From NCBI GenBank assembly GCA_032716605.1, contig CM064481.1:19958811-20022810 (forward strand): a stretch of DNA of 64,000 nt, read 5' to 3'. Both the position numbers and the translations under genes were made by a program. Below the pieces are notes generated by a model. The model was not told the DNA's origin and made no database searches. It saw nothing but the letters and a program-made list of their open reading frames with translations. Source of the stretch: Paralithodes platypus (taxonomy: Eukaryota; Arthropoda; Malacostraca; Decapoda; Lithodidae). The stretch's first letter is position 1. Every line of letters starts with the position of its first letter. Below, in pieces: positions 28,730 to 41,473 of the stretch.

Positions 28730-31700
28730 GCCAATATAAAACTATGCTGTTGTTGTTTTTCCTCCCCGGCGATCTTTTACAAGGAAGTGGGGATGGGAAC
28801 AATTGGGGTTAACTTTTAAACTTTAAATCACCCGGCGGGTGCAACCTGGAAGGGTGGGATGACCGAATTTGCAAAATTCAGTTTAGTTGACCAGGCAATT
28901 GAGGGATGCATTGTGTATCGCCTCCTTCAACATACGGCGCTTTAGGGCACAATTGGGGTTAACGTTTTTTAAACTAATATTCACACCCGGCGGGTGCTCC
29001 TTGGAAGGGTGGGAATAACGAATTTACAATTCAGTTAGTTAACCAGACAATTGAGGGATACGTTTTGTATCGCCGCCTTCAACATACGGCGATCTAAAAA
29101 GATACTTCGGGAGAAGTTAGATCTCGTATATTTGTCAGGCTTCCCAGTTTTTGATCTACGAGATTATTCGGGGGCCGGCGTCTTTTTTAGTTTTTTTTTT
29201 TCCAAAATTGAATCTTGAAACAAACACCACCGGAAAGACTTAATCTGTTATAAACGCCATGCTGGTCTTTATATATTATGTCAGAGGGTATTCATAAATC
29301 TTTTGGACAAATTAAGATATTCTGATATCTTTTACTTAGGAAACCCCACCGCGTAGCGAGCTGTAGTCGTTGAGTATTACGTCTCGTTACCCGGCGGGTT
29401 ATTTAACACTTGTGTGCGAACATGATGGGGTTAACCTTATGAGCATTAATTCCTGGAAATTTTCTTTTTTCCAGAGCCGGGTCCCGGCGGGTCTATGCAG
29501 AACCTGGAGTAAGTTTCCCACCAGTCTCTGTCATGGCTACCTTTGCCCCGGTTTTTTGCTTTATGCATTACGCCCTCCTGTTCAGGTATCCCTATTTTTG
29601 CGCACACCCTTTGTATAAAATGTGTTAAAATGTCCCGTTTGGTGTGGGTTACCTTTCCGGCGTTTTTCTCGTTGCTCCGAGAACACCGTTTTTGTTTACC
29701 GAGTTTTAGTCAGGATGGCTAAAATAGGTAAGTTACCCCGACGAGTTTGGTCGCTTGAGGGCTCATCTGAAATGCGTTTTCGGTGGTCGAGCCTGGGATC
29801 AGGCTTCCTGTGTTATTCATTGCTTTATGCATTACGCCCCCCTGTAATTTCTCGTTTAGTGTGGGTTACCTTTCCGGCGTTTTTCTCGTTGCTCCGAGAA
29901 CACCGTTTTTGTTTACCGAGTTTTAGTCAGGATGGCTAAAATAGATAAGTTACCCCGACGAGTTTGGTCGCTTGAGGGCTCATCAGAAACTGTGTTTTCT
30001 ATGGTCGAGCCTGGGATTAGGCTTCCTGGGTTATTCCCGTCGAGGGGGGCTCCACATAGTTATCTAGGTGATCATGCTGACACCTGTTGGACATGGTTTC
30101 TCTGCTTTTCAAAGCCATTGAAACAATGCTGTCTGTTTGTTTGGTCTTTCCCTCCCGGCGACCTTTTTACAAAGAGGTCTGGGGCAGGTATAATTGGTTT
30201 GACATTGCATATAAAACCTGGCGGTTGTACCTTCGGGTGGTTATATTAACGGATTTGCGATTCGCGATAATTTGCCAAACAATTGATTGATACAATAGGG
30301 TATCACGGCCTTCAAGACGGCGATCTATGAGGGCTTCTGGGAGAAGCCGGATTAGAGATTAAGATAGGCTTAGACTTTTTATGGGATAAAAAGATGCTTG
30401 AATCTTACTAGCCAATATAAAACTATGCTGTTGTTGTATTTCCTCCCCAGCGATCTTTTACAAAGAAGTGGGGATAGGAACAATTGGGGTTAACTTTTAA
30501 ACTTTAAATCGCCCGGCGGGTGCAACCTGGAAGGGTGGGATGACCGAATTTGCAAAATTCAGTTTAGTTGACCAGACAATTGAGGGATGCATTGTGTATC
30601 GCCTCCTTCAACATACGGCGCTTTAGGGCACAATTAGGGTTAACGTTTTTAAACTAATATTCACACCCGGCGGGTGCTCCTTGGAAGGGTGGGAATAACG
30701 AATTTACGATTCAGTTAGTTAACCAGACAATTGAGCGATACGTTTTGTATCGCCGCCTTCAACATACGGCGATCTAAAGAGATACTTCGGGAGAAGTTAG
30801 ATCTCGTATATTTGTCAGGCTTCCCAGTTTTTCATCTACGAGATAATTCGGGGGCCGGCGTCTTTTTTAGTCTTTTTTTTCCAAAATTGAGTCTTCAAAC
30901 AAACACCACCGGAAAGACTTCATCTGTTATAAACGCCATGCTGGTCTTTATATATTATGTCAGAGGGTATTCATAAATCTTTTGGACAAATTAAGATATT
31001 CTGATATCTTTTACTTAGGAAACCCCACCGCGTAGCGAGCTGTAGTCATTGAGTATTACGTCTCGTTACCCGGCGGGTTATTTAACACTTGTGTGCGAAC
31101 ATGATTGGGTTAACCTTATGAGCATTAAGTCCTGGAAATTTTCTTTTTATCCAGAGCTGGGTCCCGGCGGGTCTATGCAGAACCTGGAGTAAGTTTCCCA
31201 CCAGTCTCTGTCATGGCTACCTTTGCCCCGGTTTTTGCTTTATGCATTACGCCCTCCTGTTCAGGTATCTCTATTTTTGCGCACACCCTGTGTAAAAAAT
31301 GTGTTAAAATGTCTTGTTTGGTGTGGGTTACCTTTCTGGCGTTTTTCTCGTTGCTCCGAGAACACCGTTTTTGTTTACCGAGTTTTAGTCAGGATGGCTA
31401 AAATAGGTAAGTTACCCCGACGAGTTTGGTCGCTTGAGGGCTCATCTGAAACTGCGTTTTCTGTGGTCGAGCCTGGGATCAGGCTTCCTGTGTTATTCAT
31501 TGCTTTATGCAATACGCCCTCCTGTAATGTCTCGTTTGGTGTGGGCTACCTTTCCGGCGTTTTTCTCGTTGCTCCGAGAACACCGTTTTTGTTTACCGAG
31601 TTTTCGTCAGGATGGCTAAAATAGGTAAGTTACCCCGACGAGTTTGGTCGCTTGAGGTCTCATCAGAAACTGCGTTTTCTATGGTCGAGCCTGGGATCAG

Positions 31701-32515
31701 GCTTCCTGTGTTATTCCCGTCGAGGGGGGCTCCACACAGTTATCTAGGTGATCATGCTGACACCTGTTGGACATGGTTTTCTCTGCTTTTCAAAGCTATT
31801 GCAACAATGCTGTCGGTTTGTTTGGTCTTTCCCTCCCGGCGACCTTTTTACAAAGAGGTCTGGGGCAGGTATAATTGGTTTGACATTGCATATAAAACCC
31901 GGCGGTTGTACCTTCGGGTGGTTATATTAACGGATTTGCGATTCGCGATAATTTGCCAAACAATTGATTGATACAATAGGGGATCACGGCCTTCAAGACG
32001 GCGATCTATGAGGGCTTCTGGGAGAAGCCGGATTAGAGATTAAGATAGGCTTAGACTTTTTATGGGATAAAAAGATGCTTGAATCTTACTAGTGTTTCAA
32101 GTGTAAAGGGATACTTGAAAGACTTCATCTTTAATAAAGATATGCTTCATCTTTATGAGGATTCAGAAGTTATGCTTAATTCTTTTGGACAGGTCAAAGA
32201 TATGCTGAAATCTTTAATAAGCCATTGAAACAATGCTGTTTGTTTGTTTAGTCTTTCCCTCCCGGCGACCTTTTTACAAAGAGGTCTGGGGCAGGTACAA
32301 TTGGTTTGACATTGCATATAAAACCCGGCGGTTGTACCTTCGGGTGGTTATATTAACTTATTTGCAATTCGCGATAATTTGCCAAACAATTGATTGATAC
32401 AATAGGGTATCACGGCCTTCAAGACGGCGATCTATGAGGGCTTCTGGGAGAAGCCGGTTTAGAGATTAAGATAGGCTTAGACTTTTTATGGGATCAAAAG
32501 ATGCCGGAATCTTAC
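28730..32515 (+). repeat. 1.68-kb tandem duplication of leader and gag start in DIRS-B
   Basis: GCCAATATAAAACTATGCTG at 28,730 recurs at 30,411 (period 1,681). Copy 1 is 28,730-30,410, copy 2 is 30,411-32,091, and a partial third copy from GCCATTGAAACAATGCTG runs 32,221-32,515. Each full copy carries the palindromic leader modules, the gag start (MATFAPVF at 29,533 and 31,213) and a further internal repeat (GTTACCTTTCCGGCG...). The stretches 32,092-32,220 and 32,516-32,640 hold short repeats of AAGATATGCTTCATCTTTAT. The gag reading frame is lost shortly after each start. Confidence 0.85.
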
Positions 32516-33103
32516 TAGTGGTTCAAGTGTATAGGGATACTTGAAAGACTTCATCTTTAATAAAGATATGCTTCATCTTTATGAGGATTCAGAAGATCTG
32601 CTTAAATCTTCTGGACAGGTAAAGATATGCTGATATCTTTAATATGAGACTAAAGGAAAACGAAAAGTAGTGGTGGAGTGCTACGGTTCGTTGACTGGCG
32701 GTTTTGTGACACATATTTTGTACCATTTTTTGGGTGTAACCCTATGAGCATTAATCCCTGGAAATTTCTCTTTCCAGGGCGGAGTACCGGTGTTGCACCA
32801 GGTGACCAGGTAGTTCCCGGGGGCGGGGTAGTTTTCCCCCAGTCTCTGTCATGTCGGCACTTGAACCTCTCATTGCTGTATGTTCAACGCCGTTAAGCTC
32901 AGGTATCCCTATATTATTTTATTTGTTAATGAAATCATTTAATAGCTGAATCATAATAAACATATATATTTTCTATGATTATATTATGATAATATTGTGT
33001 TTATTTATAGTAATTTATTTTAATACAATTAAATATATATTAAATTAATTAGTATACTTTATGATTTTGCTCACCAGCTCTGCTTTCAATGTGTTAATGA
33101 GCT

Positions 33104-33807
33104 ATGGGAGCTTTTAATTATCATAAACCTTTACGGGACTCGGACGAGGGCTCCCATTCAGAGAGTATACCGAGCTCGCAAGCGAGGGACAGCCACAGCC
33201 AAGGTGTATGGCGATACTCACAGTCCTGGCAGGACAGCACACATCCCTTTGTGACTCAACTAGTGCTGACGTCCACCGGGATGCCGATGTACCATCTTCT
33301 ATCCCAGTTTTAACATGGCAACATGTGGAGGTCCCGGCTTCGGCGGGATCTTCCCATGATAGGCCAGACTTAACGGATGAAGAACAACGATCTCTGGTCT
33401 CAGAGATGGAGGTTGAAGAGTCCAGTCACCTTCTAGGCGACTCTCAGGGTACTGTCGAATCTCCACGGAGTTCGTCATCGGCTAGGTATGTACCGGCGGA
33501 AGTGATTGATGGACTACTATTGAATGCACTTAATAGGTTCTTTGGCCCTACGCCGGAAACTCCTTTTGATACGGGAGATCCCGCGATGTCGACGAATGTG
33601 CGACCTCTGGCTACATCCTTTGTTTTAGCTAAAATACCTAACCATCCTCTTGTGTCAGATCCAATTTCCAATGTGCCAGGCACAGCAGCTCTCACTACTT
33701 CCACTGTGCGAGTCTTATCAGACATATCTCCCCCTCCTTTAGACAAGGCGCCAGTTAAAAAACAGGAGCTATGCCTCTTTTATACGGGCCGGATGAGTCA
33801 GGGGTAG
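33104..33807 (+). pseudogene. gag: DIRS-B gag remnant
   Basis: Two overlapping frames hold gag pieces: DSHSQGVWRYSQSWQDS, then SADVHRDADVPSSIPVLTWQ, EVIDGLLLNALNRFFG and STVRVLSDISPPPLDKAP. These align in order with the middle of Gag in A and D. The cysteine-rich N-terminus, RS region and C-terminal basic tail are not joined to it. Upstream, 32,900-33,080, is AT-rich filler without a gene. Confidence 0.8.
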
Positions 33808-33829
33808 CAATGTTACGGAAATGTTTTGG

Positions 33830-34894
33830 ATGTTCATATTAAGGACATTCCAGGTTATTATAACCATGACTTATTCTTCCCACCAAATCCCTCCAGAACG
33901 CCATTCTTGGTTCTCTCTTCAGGTTTTTGGTGCCGGCGGAGTCCCCTCTGCTTGGCTGCCACCCCCCACAATTGGCAACCTAGAAACCTCGCGGACTTGT
34001 TCATTATGGACATTCAGGAGGCCAAGTGGCTAGCACCATATGGTAGCGACGTGACCAAGATATTCACGAATCATTATACCCAGTCTACAAAGCGACAGTT
34101 TCAATCGCATTGGCAAGCTTTTCCGTCTCAGATTCTTAGAACAAAACAAACTGTACCCTCTGTAGCGTTGGTTGTTATTTATTTTATTTATCTGTTCATG
34201 CAGAAACATTTATCTGAAAGTGATTTATGTGGGCAGGTTTTAAACTCCGCCCACCTCCCCATCAGCTCAGGCCTACATGGTCTCTGGACAAAGCATCGTC
34301 GTTATTCTCGTTCCCGTATGTACCAAAGCCTGCAGATTTTACAAAAGGGCAGTATTCCTTATGGCTTTGGCTACCGGGAACAGAGTATCTGAGCTGGCGG
34401 CGATGAGCAACGCACCTAATTGCCTCAGGTTTGATAGGCTTCATGAGTGTATTCACATTGCACCTTCCCCAGGATTCATAGCCAAGATTGAGCACAGTGA
34501 ACACGTGTTTTCAGAGTTCACGGTGCCGGCGTTAAAAAGGGGAAAGGTGCACCATCTTTTTTCCCCAGTGCAAGCTCTAACCAAATATTTAAGAGTGGCA
34601 CCTCTAAATCACCAGGGTGCTTTATGGGTCGCAAGTCCGGGTGAACGCTTGATGGAGCGTACACTGGCTTCTCTCTTGGTCGAGGACTTTAAAGAGAAGA
34701 ATCCCGGCGTTGTGGGTAAGACCCACGATTTACGCAAGGGGTCAGCCTCTTTACGTTTCCTTAATAATCTTTCGGTGGAAGTTATTAAGTCCACACAGTT
34801 GTGGGCCTCTAATCAGGAGTTTTTGCCTCGATACCTTTCAGTAGCTCTGGACAAACCTTCCTTGCCATGTATAGCTTTACGGCAGAGGGTCTAG
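33830..34894 (+). pseudogene. DIRS-B tyrosine recombinase remnant
   Basis: After a short gag-like stretch (SFHQ-type text near 33,870), the sequence jumps straight to the end of ORF2 and ORF3. MDIQEAKWLAPYGSDVTKIF begins at about 34,004, frames break near 34,220-34,330, and a 205-codon frame (34,277-34,894) keeps ATGNRVSEL, HDLRKG, LWASNQEF and PRYLSV. Catalytic Arg, His-x-x-Arg and Tyr are present, but His301 of A is Gln and the N-terminal half is broken. The whole RT-RNase H gene is deleted between gag and this point. Confidence 0.88.
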
Positions 34895-35587
34895 GTGGCC
34901 CTTTAGTCACGTTTTGTTTAATTTCAAGAAAAAGGGGGGGGGGGAGGGTGCAGTCAGTGTGACATAGGACACCCTAGACCCCTCCGGAGTATGTGTTCGG
35001 AACATACGAGCTGTGATACTGGTTGTAGGCATTATATTATAAAATTTCTCTGTAGTATTCATTGCAGGAAATTGTGCTAAAGGCCAATAGTAGTGTTACA
35101 ACAATTCTTGTTGTAAGTAGCTTTGGCTGTGAAGCAATAGATTTTTGAGAAATCTCGGTAGTTGCAACTACGACTTTTACTTTTGAAGTAATTACTTCTG
35201 CATAAATACACGAGTTCAGTACTTCTACGAATGTACAAGAATTCATTTCTGTTTGGTTATATTTTTAGGAATATATCCACTAGTTAATGGGGTTTATATG
35301 TGCACATGTAAACTTATAAGTTTTTAGTTTTCACCACTTACTTTAAGTGGGGTGCCTTCTTAACTAGCAGATCTGTGCACAGAGTCTCAGAGTTAACCCT
35401 TTTTCAAGCAGGCTTCTTTGAAGCACGCTCCTGCTTGTACCCCTTTTTGAAGATTTAGGCTGTATAAAGTGTATGCACCCAAATATCTCTTTTTTACAAA
35501 AGTAAGAATACTATGTGGTTGTTTGATTATCTGCTTTTCTAGAGTTATGATATGATTACGAATGTCCCCCTCCAGTCTTAGAAATCA

Positions 35588-35694
35588 GGCATGTTCGTCA
35601 ATGATGGAGGGGCCACTAATAAATTATAGGTTTGACTCCTGTAAGGAGATAAAGAAAACCTAATATTTAGTAGTGGCCCCGTAATCATTGACGA
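35588..35694 (+). repeat. internal complementary region of DIRS-B
   Basis: Same structure as in A, with the circle-junction join AATAAAT|TATAGG after 35,634. Left part complements the left end, right part complements the right end of the element. Confidence 0.9.
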
Positions 35695-35767
35695 CTGGGG
35701 CCCTCCCGACCATCCCCTTCCCATTCGTTGATGTATTAAGGATTTTGGTTTACTTGATATGTCAGTG

Positions 35768-36116
35768 AAGGAAGAATGACGCCTGAATCAGCGTCTGGTC
35801 AAAGATCCACACAAGTACATTCACGATATGATGGAAAGCTTATTGGATAGTTATTCTTATTTTCTTTTTCTTTTTTATTTTTTACGAAGTTTTTCGTAGT
35901 GAGAACCCAATTCATAATGACTGAAGCCATGAGTGAGGTCGCGTGCGCTCATGATGAAGGCTCCTCATATTTTAAATGCTCTGCGCGGTAGATTCAAACT
36001 ACGGCGGATTAGTGTTTGAAGAGGATGCCTTATGTAATAGGCATGTTCGTCAATGATTACGGGGCCACTACTAAATATTAGGTTTTCTTTATCTCCTTAC
36101 AGGAGTCAAACCTATA
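35768..36116 (+). repeat. right inverted terminal repeat of DIRS-B
   Basis: Inverted copy of 26,922-27,232 plus a right-only extension of about 38 bases ending CCTATA. The base after the end, 36,117, belongs to the gag gene of element D. Confidence 0.9.
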
Positions 36117-38174
36117 GTATTGGGAGAACAGGCGAAAAGCTTTCCCCCGTAGCCTAAATTCTTGGTCTAGATGAGTTGGGGTAGGGGCAGTGAAAGGGTC
36201 TTTCAGTTCACACAGATTAATTTTAGGGGCAGCTAAGAAGGCAAACAAAGCTGAAGGGACTCCGCCGGCAGAACACACTGGCATGGAGAACCAAGAATGA
36301 GTATCTTGAGGGATCTGGTGGGAAGTTTTGGAAGTAAATGTGGTCGCAAAGTTTTGAGCCTCTGTCTCCCATTCCACCCAAGGGTCTGGACCCAACTGCC
36401 CCACCTTCAAGACTGGATTAGCGGCTGCGTCTGTGACGGTTTGCAAATCGAGTTCTGGAGTGAGAGCTGACAGTGTCTTAATGTCATTAAACCCATCATG
36501 CTTAGACCAGTCAGAAAACAATTTTGAAGCTGAGGCAGAGGGTAAAGCAGGTTTAGCAGCATAAACAAAATAGTCCTGGTGATAATAACTAGGTATAGCC
36601 TTAACATTGACATCCAATACATTCCCCAAAGTATCCAAGGCCCTTAATTTCTTAGATTTATTGCCTTGGACGACCCATTCCTGCGGCACTGGGAGTTCCC
36701 CTGACAAGGTAGGTTGGGCGAGCTCTGGCTTAGTGGGGGTCAAAAGGACCCATGACTCATCTGGTCCGTAAAGCAAGGGCATAGCTACCTTTCTGAGAGG
36801 AGCTTTGTCTAACGGGGGCGGATTGACATCCGTTATAACCCTTACATTCGAAGTGGTCAATGCCGCCGTAGCAGGCCTAGTGACCACCGATGGTGACATA
36901 GAGGGAGGGTGAGGGATCTGAGTCAAAGCAATAGAAGTCATCAGAGGCCGTACCGTAGAGCTTGTCGTGGGAGCACCCAGGTCCACCGTAGGAGTTTCCG
37001 GCTGTTGGCCAAATTTTTTAGATAATGCATTAACTAGTAGCCCATCAATTTTCTGTGCTGTGACAAATTTATCTGATGAAGTACTCAATGGTGAATCAAT
37101 AAGATCTTGTGCGGCGTCTAAGCCTGAACCCGACTCTTGCACTTCCATATCTGATATAATTGAAACCTCATCTTTATTATCCTGTTCCTCCTGAGAGGAT
37201 TCCGCCGAAGCTGGGGTACCATCTTGTTGCCAAGATAAGTCAGGAATAGAGGATGGGATCGCCGCGTCCCGGTGGACGTCAGCCACTGTGTGAATAGTTT
37301 GAGCCGGAAGTGGGTGGTCAGACACTGGTCGAGAATAACGCCAAACACCTAGGCCTTGGCCTACACTCCCTTGGGAGTCCGAAACACTCTCAACCCCTGA
37401 ACTCTCCAAATCCAGGGTTAAAATGCTAATAGGTAAATCCTCTTTAGGTACAGGCACTACACTGGACCCCTGAGACCGAACACTAGCTCTGTCTGGGGTA
37501 GAGGTATGACGAGAAGTACTAGATTCCGGCGAATGTCGGGAGGCCTTTCTATCATGGGAATCCTTTCTTGAAGATTTATGGCTGCGGTGTGACCGTGAAC
37601 TACTCGTTGATTTGGAGGATTTATCGCCGTGACCACTGGTGGAACCTTCCGTCTTACTCTTCTTACTCGATGGCGAAGAGGCAAGACTGGGTGGCTGGTG
37701 TCGAAGTGGTGACCTAGACCTAGATCTCGCCCGAGACGAGGAGGCTGCCGCCGGGGGTGTAGGCTCACGTTGACATTTTGAAGTAGCTGGGGCAGGAGAT
37801 GACACAAAACCCTGTCCAGTCTCCGCCGGCTTACGGATAGTTACTCGAGAGGAACGTTTAGGGAGAGGGTGCTCAATGAGAAGTCTATCCCAAAGTGGGA
37901 CGTTATCACATTGAAGTGACTTATGAGCTACAATAGTAGTGTAAGCTGCCATTTGTTGCCTAACTTCTCGTAAGGCGACCGCTGCGGTCTTATCATTGTC
38001 TTTTAAGACTTTTACACTGAGTTGGGAGCAAAAGGAACAGTTGCGCATCACCCACAGACCCATTGAACGGTCTAGACATTTAACACACTTGATACAAAGA
38101 GTGTGCGCAAAAAGAGGGATACCAGCACAGGTTGGAGTAATGCATAATGCAAAAACTGGGGCAAAGGTAGCCAT
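36117..38174 (-). pseudogene. gag: element D Gag, N-terminal 680 residues
   Basis: Starts MATFAPVFALCITPTCAGIP with the same cysteine pattern as A (C-x2-C-x2-C around residue 27; C-x2-C near 46). The RS-like tract RARSRSRSPLRH and later SRSHRSHKSSRKDSH are kept. It reads through SAGGVPSALFAFLAAPKINL without the frame break of A, giving the correct frame for the family. It is cut after FRLFSQY by copy B; the last few codons before the stop at 36,078 come from B. Confidence 0.92.
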
Positions 38175-39958
38175 GACAGAGACTGGTGGGAAAACTACTG
38201 CAGGTTCTGTATTGGTCCGCCGGAGCCCAGCCCTGGGGAAAAAAAAAAAAAATCCAGGAATTAATGCTCATAAGGTTAACCCAACATGTTCGCACACAAG
38301 TGTTAATAACCCGCCGGGTAACGAGATGTAATGTCACAACGATCACAGCTCGTTACGCGGCGGGGTTCTATAAAGATTTCTGAATATCTAGACATGTCTT
38401 AAAGAAAGTTAAGAATACCCTCTGACAAATATAAAAGACCAGTATGGCGTTTATAAACATATTCTTTCTGGTGGTGACTGTTTCAAGATTCAATTTTGGA
38501 AAACAACCCCCAACAAAGACGCCGGCCCCTGAATTATTTTGCAGAATAACACTGGGCAGGCTGATACGAGATCTGATTTCTAACGAATTGTCATATAGAT
38601 CGCCGTATGTTGAAGGCGGCGATACACTAATCGTATCTCTCAATTATTTGGTTAACTAAATTGAATTGTAAATTCCTTATTTCCTCCTCCCAGGAGCACC
38701 CGCCGGGTGTGAAAAACTTATGAAAAAGATGTTAACCCTAATTGAACCTTCGATCGCCGTATGTGTGAAGGCGGCGATACATATAGTATCACTAAATGGA
38801 CCGGTTAACTAAACTGAATTACCAATTCGTTCATCCCACCCTACCAAGGTGCACCCGCCGGGTGAGATCTGATGTTTAAACGTTAACCCCATAAGTTCCT
38901 ATCCCCACTTCTTTGTAAAAGATCGCCGGGGAGGAAAGCCCACAACAACAGCTAGGGTTTCCCTTTGGTTTGTAAAACCGGGTAGAAAAACTTCATAACA
39001 TATGTCCGCATGAACAATGTTAGATGGGTACAGCCATTCCGCCGGGAATCAGAGGGAGCCTGAAACAGGCACCATCACAGAGACACAGTCCTGGAGAGCC
39101 ACAGACACCAACTCGCCGGGGACACAAGCCTGTTTTGAAACCACGCGTGGCCAAAACTCGGCTCTCGGCCGGGGTTTTCAAGGTGTAACCGAGAAAAACC
39201 CGCCGGAAAGTAACCCACCCCGTCCAGAAACCATCTGAAAGCACATAGGACCCGAGAGATAGCCAAAACACAACTAACCTAGGGCCCACAAACATAATCC
39301 GTGGAATTAGCCAATACACAACTAATCCAGGAAACATAAATAGTCCGTGGAATTAGCCAATACACAACTAAACCAGGAAACACATGACACAGTAGTACAT
39401 ATTTATAAATAAATCAATAACACTTGTACATGTGGCAAAGCTACGAGCGACTGGCTAGACCTAGGCAGACGGCACAAAAATGTTGAAATATAAACAAAAG
39501 CACTGGAAATATCACAACAGGAAACACCGCCAACACACCACTGTAGCAATAACTTCCGGCAAAGGGAAGACTGACTCGGGACCCAGAAAAAACTTCACTA
39601 AGTGAAGAAAAATACGCTGGGAACGTCAGCAAAACAAACGCTACCTCATCAGAAAGATAGAAGGCAGCCAAAAGCGCGTAATGAAAGCCGCCTGCATCAC
39701 AAGCTAACTAACTGTGAAAAAGTTCACACATCCAAAACAGGACCACGAGGGTACATCCGAAATAGATGCCCCAAACACACGACCCAAAATACACTGCACT
39801 GCAGGCAACCAGCCCAGGACACTCCTGCTACGCATATCCTAACCTTACTCGATACATCCCGGAGTAAACAAATGAGAAAAAACTCACTAGGGACGCAGCA
39901 AATGCGGAACCAGCGGAGCGTGGAGAGACACGTCCGGGCGGGGTGAGCGCAGAGCAGA

Positions 39959-40268
39959 GAAGGAAGAATGACGCCTGAATCAGCGTCTGGTCAAAGATCC
40001 ACACAAGTACATCCACGATATGATGGAAAGCTTATTGGATAGTTATTCTTATTTTCTTTTTGTTTTTATTTTTTACGAAGTTTTTTCGTAGTGAGAACCC
40101 AATTCATAATGACTGAAGCCATGAGTGAGATCGCATGCGCTCATGATGAAGGCTGCTCAGATTTTAAATGCTCTGCGCGGTAGATTCAAACTACGGCGAA
40201 TTAGTGTTTGAAGAGGATGCCTTATGTAATAGGAATGTTCGTCAATGATGGAGGGGCCACTAATAAAT
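39959..40268 (-). repeat. left inverted terminal repeat of element D
   Basis: 310 bp matching the left repeat of B, in minus orientation. The terminus at 40,268 abuts LINE sequence with no visible duplication on this side. Confidence 0.88.
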
Positions 40269-40813
40269 ATTAGTTTATGGTCGGAGGAGCCCAAATGAGA
40301 GAATTTTTTTATAGTATAAGCAGAAGGGTTAGAGGTTAGAAATAAGTCAAGAATGTTGGGCCGATCTCCAAAGCGATCAGGGATACGGGTGGGTTGCTGG
40401 ACTAGCTGCTCTAGGTCATTTAGGATAGAAAAAATGTAGGCTTGTTCACCAGGTTGGTCAGTGGAAACAGAGGAGAGCCATTGGCGGTGGTGAACGTTGA
40501 AATCTCCTAGGATGGAGATTTCTGTGAAAGGAGAGATGGATAGAATGTGTTCCACTTTAGAAGTTATATAGTCAAAGAATTTTGGATAGTCAGTAGAATT
40601 AGAGGAGAGATAAACAGCGCAGAAATATTTAGTTTGAGAGTGACAAGAAAGCTTTAGCCAGAGAGTTGAGAATTCAGAAGAGTCTAAGTTGGGAACACGA
40701 GAGAAAGCGAGATTGTTGCGCACATATACGCAACATCCACCTTTGGCTTGAAACTGAGGATATAGATAGTAGGAGCTAGGATACAGAGAAGGGTTTGCTG
40801 TCAGTACCGGTAG
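40269..40813 (-). pseudogene. Jockey-type LINE endonuclease fragment
   Basis: Minus-strand frame with [52 protein letters not shown] and [17 protein letters not shown] and SSDH are APE-endonuclease motifs (catalytic Asp/Asn and the final His). It matches the family starting at 63,660. It is cut on the 3' side at SSDHKLI by element D and on the 5' side by a MITE half. The endonuclease would nick chromosomal DNA for target-primed insertion. Confidence 0.88.
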
Positions 40814-40950
40814 TCTACCCATTAAAAGGCTACAGACTATCTTGATTAATCCTTTTAGCTACCATATTATCTTTCCTAAGCTTCACAAAATCGTCTATAT
40901 ATAGCTGAAATAAAAATAAAAAAAAAACTCGCCGGTTCAGAAGGGATTAA
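40814..40950. mobile_element. half of a piggyBac-like MITE
   Basis: TCTACCCATTAAAAGGCTAC through CAGAAGGGATTAA is a diverged direct copy of 43,180-43,313. Only the right half is present; the left side is joined to LINE sequence. Confidence 0.65.
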
Positions 40951-41144
40951 GATGAAAAATTGCTCACACTCCTCCTCACCAAGCCCGCCCCATGACAATT
41001 TTGGATTTACATTGTTGTTTGACTGGGTTAATTCAAACTAGATGTGAAGGTCAGTGGAATGTGATCTTCATCTGTAGGCTATAATGTATACTGAATATAC
41101 TGAATTGCCATATTTGTTATCATATCGAAATCAGTACTATAGGT

Positions 41145-41355
41145 ATAGCGTCAACGAACTTGACAATAATCTTGATCCCTTAACTTTTCATAACTCAAAA
41201 TGAATGAAAGGAATTGAGCTGACATTTCTATCATTTGGGAAGAGCCCACCAGAAAATACGTGAGGATATTTACAGCCACTTTGCTCTAGGCCCTTTTGAG
41301 TTATGAGAAGTTAAGGGGTCAAGATTATTGTCAAGTTCGTTGGTACTACCTATAG
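41145..41355. mobile_element. foldback element, about 210 bp
   Basis: The left arm AACGAACTTGACAATAATCT... (41,153-41,200) is the inverted complement of the right arm ...AGATTATTGTCAAGTTCGTT (41,293-41,342), about 50 bp with few mismatches. A 90-bp loop separates them. Non-coding. The flanks 40,951-41,144 and 41,356-41,470 show nothing recognisable. Confidence 0.75.
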
Positions 41356-41473
41356 CTACGGTATGATCTAGACAAGATATTAAGCCCCATGCTGCACTGA
41401 CACCAACCCCTCCGCATTGCTAGCATAAGGACGTGCAACGACAACAACAGAAGCCGATCAAACAAAAACAACA

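Larger units (their letters stand above)
26922..36116 (+). mobile_element. DIRS copy B, RT-deleted derivative inserted in D
   Basis: A 9,195-bp plus-strand element with both termini: ATTTATTAGTGG at 26,922 and CAAACCTATA at 36,116. The flanks GACACTAT and GTATTGGG join to give the uninterrupted D gag codons for SQYIVSQQ, so insertion caused no duplication or loss. Inside are a leader amplified by tandem duplication, a LINE fragment, gag remnants and a recombinase remnant; RT and RNase H are gone. It must have moved, if it did so in this form, with enzymes supplied by relatives such as A. Confidence 0.9.
36117..40268 (-). mobile_element. DIRS element D, 5' segment (minus strand)
   Basis: Left terminal repeat, leader and most of gag of the minus-strand DIRS element, from 40,268 (ATTTATTAG on the minus strand) down to 36,117 where copy B begins. 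The leader (39,958-38,175) matches A and carries the palindromic ACCCGCCGGGT-type sites near 38,318, 38,698 and 38,851. Outside 40,268 lies a Jockey LINE endonuclease, so D inserted into that LINE. Confidence 0.9.
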
